6,703 nucleotides of DNA from Spirochaetia bacterium (lineage in GTDB: Bacteria; Spirochaetota; Leptospirae; Leptospirales; Leptonemataceae). The translations under genes were made by a program, and so were the position numbers. This document shows, piece after piece, positions 1-5,999 of this stretch. The notes under the pieces are model-generated. The model was given only the letters and a program-made list of their open reading frames with translations. It searched no databases and was not told where the DNA came from. Where the stretch lies: contig JACPZR010000579.1 in NCBI GenBank assembly GCA_016195395.1, positions 1-6,703 on the forward strand, read 5' to 3'. Each line of letters opens with the position of its first letter. Within the stretch, counting starts at the first letter, position 1.

Positions 1-1
1 G

Positions 2-415
2 CACCTGGCAGAGGCGCTGGGTATGGAGGACTTGATTCCGCGGAGCGCCTGCCAGAGTTTTTACGAGAAGGGCGGCGGTTTGTGTCTGGACGGGGTGTAT
101 CTGTTGCGCGCGCCCGCGTGCACGTTTGACGAGGTGGAGGCGGCGGTGTTGCGTCCGGAAGCGATGGGCGTGGACAAGCGGCACAAAGCGGCGCCGGACA
201 TTGAATACTCGGACCACTGGCCGGTGCGCGTCAAGATAACGTTCGAGTGCGCGGTGGAAGAGAAGAACACGGAGAGCGCCGCCCGTGAGACCGCTTGGCA
301 GAGCGACTCTTTCTTTCTTGCACTTCCGGAAGGGCTAAAAATCCTGGTGACGCAGGCCTCCCAATTGCTATACGGCGTTTTGGCAGGCATTTGGGGCCAT
401 AGCTCAGTTGGTTAG
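2..415 (+). CDS. Endonuclease/exonuclease/phosphatase-fold hydrolase, C-terminal part (5' end outside window)
   Basis: The reading frame is open from the left edge, so the visible 137 codons are the C-terminal part; the ATG at 23 is probably internal. The best evidence is the motif YSDHWPV (codons at 209-229), which fits the SDHxPV signature ending the endonuclease/exonuclease/phosphatase (DNase I / Mg-dependent phosphodiesterase / sphingomyelinase) fold. In that family its Asp and His are catalytic. The upstream segment LCLDGVYLLRAP may match the usual 'D-Y-(I/V)-(F/L)' strand before it. Domains of this fold normally end soon after SDHxPV. Here about 60 more codons follow with no recognisable domain, and the TAG stop (413-415) lies inside the downstream tRNA gene, so the true end may be altered. 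Substrate (nucleic acid, phosphoinositide or sphingomyelin) cannot be told from this fragment. Fold fairly likely; function open. Confidence 0.6.
   Translation, partial: HLAEALGMEDLIPRSACQSFYEKGGGLCLDGVYLLRAPACTFDEVEAAVLRPEAMGVDKRHKAAPDIEYSDHWPVRVKITFECAVEEKNTESAARETAWQSDSFFLALPEGLKILVTQASQLLYGVLAGIWGHSSVG
347..374 (+). promoter_or_regulatory. Possible sigma70-type promoter for the tRNA gene
   Basis: A -35-like GTGACG (347-352, 4 of 6 matches to TTGACA) and a -10-like TATACG (369-374, 4 of 6 matches to TATAAT) are separated by 16 bases. They would start transcription near 381, about 12 bases before the tRNA. The site lies inside the 3' end of the preceding reading frame. Weak by sequence alone, supported mainly by its position. 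Confidence 0.3.
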
Positions 416-466
416 AGCAGGAGACTCATAATCTCTTGGTCCTTGGTTCAAGTCCAAGTGGCCCCA
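393..466 (+). tRNA. tRNA with anticodon CAT, most likely tRNA-Ile2 (lysidine type)
   Basis: A full cloverleaf can be folded by hand. The acceptor stem GGGGCCA (393-399) pairs with TGGCCCC (459-465), with discriminator A at 466. The D stem is GCTC/GAGC (402-405, 415-418). The anticodon stem GGAGA/TCTCT (420-424, 432-436) holds the 7-base loop CTCATAA with anticodon CAT at 427-429. The T stem CTTGG/CCAAG (442-446, 454-458) has loop TTCAAGT. The 3' CCA is not encoded, since CAG follows the discriminator, so a CCA-adding enzyme is needed. A paired G1-C72 and the absence of three G-C pairs in the anticodon stem argue against initiator tRNA. The anticodon arm, variable loop and T arm closely resemble E. 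coli tRNA-Ile2 as I recall it, so C34 is probably converted to lysidine by TilS to read AUA. Elongator tRNA-Met remains possible. Confidence 0.93.
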
Positions 467-495
467 CAGTTTAGAAAGTTTACCATTGCGCCCGC

Positions 496-524
496 ACAAA
501 GCCCGTCAAAGCGACGGGCTTTGT
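496..524 (+). terminator. Intrinsic-type terminator hairpin after the tRNA
   Basis: A perfect 12-bp inverted repeat (arms 496-507 and 513-524) encloses a 5-base loop AAAGC. Its core is AAAGCCCGTC / GACGGGCTTT. The U-run is short (TTTGTTGT), so it is not a textbook terminator, but the position 30 bases after the tRNA fits. Outer arms GCCCGC (490-495) and GCGGGC (532-537) could extend the structure across an unpaired patch. Confidence 0.75.
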
Positions 525-606
525 TGTGGGAGCGGGCCGGGCGATTGGAATCAGCATGCGCGCGGCCGCTCCACCTTTAGCACTAGACCGGGCCCTGTCC
601 ATCTAG

Positions 607-634
607 TTGACAATTTGAAAGTCAAAAATAGACA
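607..634 (+). promoter_or_regulatory. Probable promoter of the SpoIIE-type phosphatase gene
   Basis: A perfect -35 consensus TTGACA (607-612) stands 16 bases before TAGACA (629-634), a 3-of-6 match to the -10 box that includes its first two bases. Transcription would start around 640-642, on or next to the ATG at 641, giving a leaderless message. No Shine-Dalgarno sequence precedes that ATG. The spacer carries a small perfect inverted repeat TTTGA-AAG-TCAAA (614-626), which could be an operator half-site pair or chance in AT-rich DNA. Confidence 0.45.
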
Positions 635-640
635 TGCGGC

Positions 641-3118
641 ATGCCTCCCATTCGGTTCGAATATTTTGGCTGCAGTTTTGCCATTGCCGGGGTGTTTCAA
701 CTGTATGCGGGGCTGATAGCCTTTGGAGTCAAAGAGCGCTCCAAATCCACACAGTTTTTGGGCCTGTTCTTCTTTAGTTCCTTCTTCTTCTGCGTGGCCT
801 ACGCGGTGGCTTCCAGCATCCATGCTCCGTGTGGGGCGTTTCACAGATGGGTCACTGTATTCGTTGCTTCCATGAACGGGATTCTCCTCTCTCAGGTGAT
901 GATCCACTTTCCATCGTCGCGTCCTTCTAAAAAGGCGGATGCTCTTCTTTGGATTTCTGTTGCGGTCAACGTCGTAGTTACAGGTTATTTCATGCTCCAG
1001 ACCCTACATGCGCCCAGGGTGTACCTCTTCTCCGCCCGCCTGTGGGATTTCGACGTGGATATTCTCAGCCGCAACATCGGCCTCTACATTCTGATCAACT
1101 CCGTTGTGTACGTGGTCGTGGGAATTTACAGAATCATCCGCGAAAAGCCCGTCCGAGCCATGCTGTCGTTCCTTCTTGCGGCCGGCCTCCTTCTGACGTT
1201 CATTCCCGGTATTCTTAACGTTATGTCACGGGACGGCGCCATGAGCCGCGAGTTGTACGTTACACTCTTTACGATTCTGGGGGTGAGCGGCTGCTTCATT
1301 ATCATTGTAATCTTCCTCAATAATACTGAAGACAAGACGAGCTTCATGGGAAAAATCACCGGGATCAGCCTCGTGGCTATTCTTGGAGTCCTCCTGCTGA
1401 TCGGCTATTTCTTTCTGGGTGACGCTGAACGATCGTTTGATCAATTCAGGAACAAGGACGTGAGCATGTCTCTTGTGTCCGGACAGCCGGCTCCGGGAGA
1501 AGCGTACCGGCTTGTCTGGGATTCCAAGAAAGCTGAACACTCCGGAGCGACTCTCTTTGACGTGACCCCGGTCGTTGAACAGGAGTATGCGAATGCGCTG
1601 ATCGTATCGAGGATCGCGTCCCTCCCTGATGACTCTTCCTTTCCCGGCCGGTTGGCTCATATTCTTGAGCAGTCGCATCAGGGATTTGCGGGTCATCGTC
1701 GGGCGCTCTCGCGGACAACGTCTTTGAATCAAGCGGCGGTCCTTGAACAATTCTCCAGAGAAGAAGGCCTTCTCTTTCACCGCTCCACGAAAATCAGAGG
1801 TATCCCTGCGGCCGGCTTCCGCCCTTTGCTGGCGGCGTTCTTGGAAAAGTCGGACCCGCAGTTTGAGCCATACAGGGAGGCCATGCAGGATGTGATTCTC
1901 ACTGACAAAAGCGACGGGGAGGCGTTGAAGACACGCATTCTCTGCCTTCTGGTGCCTGCTGCACCTCCCGGCACGCGGCATTACCGGCAGGGGGCGGAAC
2001 CGGGTCTGCAGTTTGTAAGTTATATCGGGGTTATCGGGGACAAAGTGGTCGAGATCGGTTTTCCATACGACCTCTACCGTCTGCATGTGCACCGCTCCGC
2101 AGTGAAGCTTATGACAGTTTTGGCGGGAGCCGCGTGCTTTGTGATCTTTGGTTACCGGTTGTTCTTTGCGGGCGCGCTTCTTACTCCGCTCCGAAATCTC
2201 CTGAGCGGCGTGGGCCGCGTGAACGGAGGGGATTTCTCTGTGCGCATTGAACCGCGCGTAGAGGATGAGATTGGATTTTTGACCCGTAGCTTTAACGACA
2301 TGGTGATCTCGATCGGGGATGCAAGGGCGCGTCTGCAGGATTACGCCGCTAATCTTGAGGCGCGTGTCAAGGAACGCACGGCCGAGCTTCAGAGCACACT
2401 CACTGAGGTGCAGGCATTGAAGACGCAGCAGGATGGAGATTACTTTCTTACGTCAATACTGTTGAAGCCGCTGGGGATGAACCGGGTGAAGAGCGACGTG
2501 CTTACCGTGGATTTTCTCCTGCGCCAGAAGAAGCGTTTCAAGTTCAGGCACTGGGACGGTGATATTGGGGGAGACATGTGCATTGCGGACAACATAACGT
2601 TGTCCGGGAAGCAGTTCACAGTGTTCTTGAACGGCGACGCTATGGGTAAGTCCATGCAGGGCGCGGGCGGGGCTTTGGTTTTAGGGTCGGTCTTTGAAGC
2701 GATTCTCGCGCGGACGCGGAGCGCGAACGCAGCCGCCGATCATTTCCCTGAACGTTGGCTGAAGAACGCCTTCATTGAACTCCACAAGGTCTTTGAAGCG
2801 TTCGATGGGTCCATGCTCGTCAGCCTCGCGATGGGTCTCATTGACGAAGAAACTGGCTTCATGTACTACATCAACGCGGAACATCCGTGGACCATGCTCT
2901 ATCGGGACGGCCGCGCGCAGTTCCTCGAGAATGAACTCTATTTTCGGAAATTGGGGATGCCGAGGGCTCAGGGGCGGATCTTTGTTCAGACATTCCAGCT
3001 TCTGCCGGGCGACATCGTGATTGCCGGGTCCGACGGACGCGATGACATCCAGACGCACGCGAACGGCGAGAATGCTGTTATCAACGAAGACGAGAATCGG
3101 ATTTTGTTTCATGTGTAA
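641..3118 (+). CDS. Membrane-bound SpoIIE/PP2C-type serine/threonine phosphatase with HAMP domain (cut short by in-frame stop)
   Basis: This 825-residue multi-domain signalling protein probably dephosphorylates a partner protein, such as an anti-sigma-factor antagonist. Eight hydrophobic segments span about residues 8-260. A polar, presumably extracytoplasmic stretch follows (261-487) that I do not recognise and that may be the sensor. A ninth membrane segment (488-512), a HAMP domain (about 511-565) and a coiled coil (about 562-595) lead to the SpoIIE phosphatase domain from about 600. Visible phosphatase motifs are GDIGGD (640-645), GDAMGKSMQG (665-674) and GSDGRDD (796-802), which carry the metal-binding Asp residues. 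The TAG at 629-631 rules out an in-frame start further upstream. The TAA at 3116-3118 ends the protein before the final Asp-Asp motif, which lies in the same frame downstream. The product as written is therefore probably inactive unless the stop is an error. Domain assignment is firm; partner and signal are unknown. Confidence 0.9.
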   Translation: MPPIRFEYFGCSFAIAGVFQLYAGLIAFGVKERSKSTQFLGLFFFSSFFFCVAYAVASSIHAPCGAFHRWVTVFVASMNGILLSQVMIHFPSSRPSKKADALLWISVAVNVVVTGYFMLQTLHAPRVYLFSARLWDFDVDILSRNIGLYILINSVVYVVVGIYRIIREKPVRAMLSFLLAAGLLLTFIPGILNVMSRDGAMSRELYVTLFTILGVSGCFIIIVIFLNNTEDKTSFMGKITGISLVAILGVLLLIGYFFLGDAERSFDQFRNKDVSMSLVSGQPAPGEAYRLVWDSKKAEHSGATLFDVTPVVEQEYANALIVSRIASLPDDSSFPGRLAHILEQSHQGFAGHRRALSRTTSLNQAAVLEQFSREEGLLFHRSTKIRGIPAAGFRPLLAAFLEKSDPQFEPYREAMQDVILTDKSDGEALKTRILCLLVPAAPPGTRHYRQGAEPGLQFVSYIGVIGDKVVEIGFPYDLYRLHVHRSAVKLMTVLAGAACFVIFGYRLFFAGALLTPLRNLLSGVGRVNGGDFSVRIEPRVEDEIGFLTRSFNDMVISIGDARARLQDYAANLEARVKERTAELQSTLTEVQALKTQQDGDYFLTSILLKPLGMNRVKSDVLTVDFLLRQKKRFKFRHWDGDIGGDMCIADNITLSGKQFTVFLNGDAMGKSMQGAGGALVLGSVFEAILARTRSANAAADHFPERWLKNAFIELHKVFEAFDGSMLVSLAMGLIDEETGFMYYINAEHPWTMLYRDGRAQFLENELYFRKLGMPRAQGRIFVQTFQLLPGDIVIAGSDGRDDIQTHANGENAVINEDENRILFHV

Positions 3119-3172
3119 AACGCAAAAGGAGAGCTGCAGGGAATCTACGAATCGCTCCAGTCGGACGGCCTC

Positions 3173-3715
3173 TTGATTGACGACTTGAGCATGTTGCGCA
3201 TTGCGTATCGAAGCGCGGACCGCCCCGCCCCCGAGCCTCTTCCCGTGGGTATCCAAAATCTTTTGAAAGAGGGCGGGGATCTCATGCGCTCCGGGGACTT
3301 GGAGGGCGCGCTCAAGGCCTTGGAGTGGGCGTACTCGATGGATAACCAGCGGCCGGAGGTGATCAGACGTCTGGTCAAAGCGCTGATTCTTTCAGGGGAC
3401 TTTCCTCGGGCCGCTGAGCTCGCGGAGGACTACACGTACCTGCGGCCCGATGATACGGAATTCGTGTACATTGCCGCTTACTGTTTCAAGAAGTGCGGCA
3501 AGCCGCAGCGGGCGGCGGATTTTGGAGAGCGTGTTCGTCTCAGGCAGCCGCATAACGTCAAAAATCTGATCAACCTGTCTGACATCTACCGGATGTCGGG
3601 GAATCTGTCGCGGGCCATGGGTCTCATCCAGCAGGCGCTCGCGGTGGAGCCCGACAATCCCATGGCGGTGCGTCGGAACGAGGTCATGTCGGGGATGGAG
3701 AGCCAGTCGGTCTAG
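3173..3715 (+). CDS. Detached C-terminal part of the SpoIIE phosphatase plus four TPR repeats
   Basis: This frame is the direct continuation of the upstream phosphatase gene after its TAA; the codons between 3119 and 3172 are open and read like the same domain. The segment begins IDDLSMLRI, matching the closing Asp-Asp metal motif of PP2C/SpoIIE phosphatases, so it cannot be an independent gene start. About residues 28-162 then form four tandem tetratricopeptide repeats of near 34 residues, at roughly 28-60, 61-94, 95-128 and 129-162. These are helix pairs with spaced Gly, Ala and Pro, usually a protein-binding scaffold. As a separate protein it would need to restart at TTG 3173, TTG 3185 or ATG 3191, none with a well-spaced Shine-Dalgarno. 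AAGGAG at 3126-3131 is more than 40 bases away from the first. Most likely it is the C-terminus of a 1024-residue parent protein. Confidence 0.75.
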   Translation: MIDDLSMLRIAYRSADRPAPEPLPVGIQNLLKEGGDLMRSGDLEGALKALEWAYSMDNQRPEVIRRLVKALILSGDFPRAAELAEDYTYLRPDDTEFVYIAAYCFKKCGKPQRAADFGERVRLRQPHNVKNLINLSDIYRMSGNLSRAMGLIQQALAVEPDNPMAVRRNEVMSGMESQSV

Positions 3716-3780
3716 AATGCGTCTCAAAATGAGCGGCGAGTATTGCTTGATTCCAAAATACAGGGGGAAACTCTGACTGT

Positions 3781-4911
3781 ATGAGATGGCAGGCAGGATT
3801 GGTTCGATTGGCAGCCGTGTGTGCATTGGCTTTCAGTACCGGTGTTGGTCCCTCCTGCACCAAATTGGCCGAGCAGTTACACCTGAAGGAACCGTCCAAG
3901 AGCGACCTGACGCGCAATCTTCTCATCGCACTCGGAATCGTCCAAGCGCAGGGCGACTACTACGCGAAGCTTTATTATGTGAGCCCGCTGATTACAACGG
4001 GAGAGACCAACAAAGGGCTGATCTGGGAGGCCACCGCCGCCGATGTCACTGCTGGAAAGAAGAAACTGGTTCTGGTTCACGGCTGGCATTTTGACGACAG
4101 GGATGGATTCACTTACCCCACGCCCGATCAGCTGAAGGACAGAATTCTGGCCCAGAACTGGACAGCTTACTTTCAGCAAAATGTGGAGTTTGATCCAATC
4201 ATCAATACAAAGAACTATGACATCTATGCCTTCGACTACCTGACCTCAAACGGGGTGGACGTGAATGGCGCACGTTTCCGCGCCAAGATGGATGCATTGT
4301 TCAACGGCGCGGCAGATACTGGAAAAGTTGTGATTTACGCGCACTCGATGGGCGGGCTCGTAACGCGATTTGCCGTCTACCAGAACCTGGCCGCTCCAGC
4401 CTATATAACGCGAATCATCACAACGGGGACGCCGTACCACGGTTCTCCGTGGGCCAGCCCTGAGTTTCAAGCGGACCATTCAACGCTCGGGTCGCTGGCC
4501 GGGTTCATGACCAACACAACAGGCGGACAGGATCTTCGTTGGGACAATTTCGACGGCAGTATCACCGGATCGTCCAATCCTAAACTGACAGCGATTAACG
4601 CGAAAACAGACAGAGATAGTTTATTCTACCGCGCCATCTACGGTCAGTACAACACAAACGCCACCGCTTCCACTTGTGGTGATGCCGGGGCCTCCGGGGC
4701 ACTGCTGGCAGCGTGCCGCGTTCTAGGGGGCACGGCTGGAGGGACATCCGACTGTGTAGTACCTGTGACAAGCGCCACGTTATCCGGTCACACATTTACT
4801 GCCGGTACGCTGAATGCCAACAACGGCGGCGGAACCTGCGGATTGGATCACCTGGATGTCAAGATGGGCACAGCGTTTGTGAGGAGTACTCTGTACGGCG
4901 ATCTTCCGTGA
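3781..4911 (+). CDS. Exported alpha/beta hydrolase, lipase/esterase-like
   Basis: This 376-residue secreted or lipid-anchored hydrolase probably cleaves carboxylic esters such as lipids. The N-terminus has a basic start, a hydrophobic core (about residues 7-20) and Cys26 after GVGPS. That could be a relaxed lipobox, though Gly at -3 is not typical, so ordinary signal-peptide export is also possible. The lipase pattern is complete: oxyanion-side LVLVHGW (96-102), nucleophile elbow AHSMGG with Ser189, the following TGTPYHGSP strand/loop (215-223), a likely acid Asp324 in SDCVVP, and a likely catalytic His357 in LDHLDV. This order and the TGTPHxGS-type loop fit the triacylglycerol lipase / PGAP1-like group. 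Four Cys after residue 298 may form disulphides. AGGGGG (3762-3767) lies 13 bases before the ATG, a weak ribosome site. The stop overlaps a possible start of the beta-lactamase gene, suggesting one transcript. Substrate not determined. Confidence 0.85.
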   Translation: MRWQAGLVRLAAVCALAFSTGVGPSCTKLAEQLHLKEPSKSDLTRNLLIALGIVQAQGDYYAKLYYVSPLITTGETNKGLIWEATAADVTAGKKKLVLVHGWHFDDRDGFTYPTPDQLKDRILAQNWTAYFQQNVEFDPIINTKNYDIYAFDYLTSNGVDVNGARFRAKMDALFNGAADTGKVVIYAHSMGGLVTRFAVYQNLAAPAYITRIITTGTPYHGSPWASPEFQADHSTLGSLAGFMTNTTGGQDLRWDNFDGSITGSSNPKLTAINAKTDRDSLFYRAIYGQYNTNATASTCGDAGASGALLAACRVLGGTAGGTSDCVVPVTSATLSGHTFTAGTLNANNGGGTCGLDHLDVKMGTAFVRSTLYGDLP

Positions 4912-4940
4912 CGGGTAACGCCAAAGATCGGGGCCGACGC

Positions 4941-5759
4941 GTGAGGCTCCAAGCCGTGTTCATTGCTGTCGCCTTTTTAGTAGTTCCTCGAAGTGCTGTG
5001 ACAGCACAGGAAAAGGGTGGATTGAAGTGCACTGTGATAGCAGACGCGATCACGGGCACGATTTTGCACAAGTCCGGCGAATGCGACAAGAGGGTCTCTC
5101 CTTGCTCAACCTTCAAGTTTGCATTGGCAATCATGGGCTTTGACAGCGAGATCTTGAAATCACCGAAATCGCCAACATGGGAGTTGAAGCCAGAGTACAA
5201 TCCTTCACAAAGAGACCAAGGATATAAGCACGTGTCCCCTGATTTGTGGGAGCGAGAATCGGTGGTTTGGTTTTCCCAGCAATTGACAACGCGCTTAGGA
5301 GAAAAAAGACTTAGCGACTACGTAAAGAAGTTTGAATATGGGAATCAAGATGTTTCAGGCGATCCAGGAAAGCATAACGGACTAACGCACGCATGGTTGA
5401 TGTCTTCATTGGCCATATCCCCAAACGAACAGATTCGGTTCTTACTGAAGTTTTTGAACAGGAAGCTGCCAGTCACCGAAAGAACTTATGCGAGCGTTCG
5501 TTCAATCATCCCTGAATACAAAGCCCTTGGAGGCTGGGTTGTATATGGAAAAAGTGGGAGCGGTTGGCTTCGTGACAGTAATGGTGAAATAAACGAAAAT
5601 GCGCCGCTGGGTTGGTTCGTGGGTTGGGCTGAGAAGAAAGATAGACAAGTTGTATTTGCACGCCTTGAAATAAGAAACGCAAAGTCTTCTATTGCCGGTG
5701 GACCTAAAGCCAGAGAAGATATGCTCAATGACCTTGATTCCTTGATTGGCAGGCAATAA
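4941..5759 (+). CDS. Class D (OXA-type) serine beta-lactamase, OXA-1-like
   Basis: A periplasmic enzyme expected to hydrolyse beta-lactam antibiotics through an acyl-serine intermediate. From the GTG at 4941 it has 272 residues, normal for the family, with a signal peptide ending near AVTA (about residue 22). Class D motifs appear in order: STFK (Ser56, Lys59, the lysine usually carboxylated), SVV (107-109), YGN (133-135), Trp152 in a WLMSSLAISP segment, and KSG (204-206), then GWFVGW (224-229). The stretch from YGNQD through ISPNEQIRFL is very like OXA-1 as I recall it. KSG replaces the usual KTG; Ser for Thr is conservative. An alternative GTG at 4908 overlaps the hydrolase stop (GTGA) and would add 11 residues; neither start has a strong Shine-Dalgarno, only GGGG at 4930-4933. 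G+C is about 44%, well below its neighbours, suggesting acquisition. Spectrum cannot be read from sequence. Confidence 0.93.
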   Translation: MRLQAVFIAVAFLVVPRSAVTAQEKGGLKCTVIADAITGTILHKSGECDKRVSPCSTFKFALAIMGFDSEILKSPKSPTWELKPEYNPSQRDQGYKHVSPDLWERESVVWFSQQLTTRLGEKRLSDYVKKFEYGNQDVSGDPGKHNGLTHAWLMSSLAISPNEQIRFLLKFLNRKLPVTERTYASVRSIIPEYKALGGWVVYGKSGSGWLRDSNGEINENAPLGWFVGWAEKKDRQVVFARLEIRNAKSSIAGGPKAREDMLNDLDSLIGRQ

Positions 5760-5780
5760 CCATGCCGTCCGCCGCAGACC

Positions 5781-5999
5781 TCACAGATTGAGCGAGGGCT
5801 GTCCTTCTTTGATTTCAGATAATGCTTCCTGGAGCACCGCCTTTACGTCGCTTGCACAGCAGCCGCATCCAGTTCCTGCCCCGGTCTTCCGCACCAGCTG
5901 TCTGTAAGTGTGACAGCCCTCTGAAACCGCGCGGAAGATATCATCGCGTGTAACGCGCGCGCATACGCAGATTTTGGTGACTGACTGCGGGGAGTTCAC
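5781..5999 (-). CDS. Bfd-like [2Fe-2S]-binding protein
   Basis: This 72-residue protein is close in size to bacterioferritin-associated ferredoxin. It shows the Bfd-fold cysteine spacing: Cys11-x-Cys13, then 31 residues, then Cys45-x-x-Cys48 in TGCGCC. This fold binds one [2Fe-2S] cluster and in known cases passes electrons to bacterioferritin for iron release, or serves as a domain of nitrite reductases and related enzymes. Cys47 is an additional cysteine inside the second motif, where many relatives have Gly. The start is GTG at 5999, with GGAG (6009-6006) six bases ahead. It overlaps the glycosyltransferase stop by 4 bases (GTGA), so translation is probably coupled. No ferritin gene is visible nearby, so its partner is unknown. 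Convergent with the beta-lactamase gene, 21 bases between stops, no clear terminator in between. Confidence 0.85.
   Translation of the reverse strand: MNSPQSVTKICVCARVTRDDIFRAVSEGCHTYRQLVRKTGAGTGCGCCASDVKAVLQEALSEIKEGQPSLNL

Noticed and set aside
554..606. Cluster of restriction-like palindromes (GCATGC, GCGGCCGC, GGGCCC, two CTAG) resembling a cloning polylinker
   Set aside because: The sites are spaced irregularly in natural-looking intergenic sequence with ordinary genes on both sides; GC-rich chance is the simpler reading.
486..716. Plus-strand frame of 76 codons across the terminator and promoter region
   Set aside because: It starts at the edge of the terminator hairpin, crosses the promoter and overlaps the phosphatase start in another frame, with no family resemblance.
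1226..2092. Long minus-strand open frame (288 codons) opposite the phosphatase gene
   Set aside because: It lies antisense to a well-supported domain-coding frame and shows no recognisable motifs; it is a shadow of GC-rich codon use.
3116..3118. Programmed stop-codon readthrough or selenocysteine-type recoding
   Set aside because: The stop is TAA, not TGA, and no recoding hairpin is evident just downstream; a point mutation or base error is simpler.
2681..3256. Minus-strand open frame of 191 codons spanning the phosphatase stop
   Set aside because: Antisense to the SpoIIE domain and its continuation, with no motifs of its own; it spans the lesion only because the opposite strand is unaffected.
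4713..4907. Longer upstream extension of the beta-lactamase frame (start at 4713)
   Set aside because: This stretch is antiphase to the hydrolase C-terminus with its catalytic Asp and His, and would put a non-signal-like 76-residue leader before a clear signal peptide.
4908..5780. Integron cassette or insertion element around the OXA gene
   Set aside because: No attC-like site, transposase, terminal inverted repeats or target duplication could be seen on either side.
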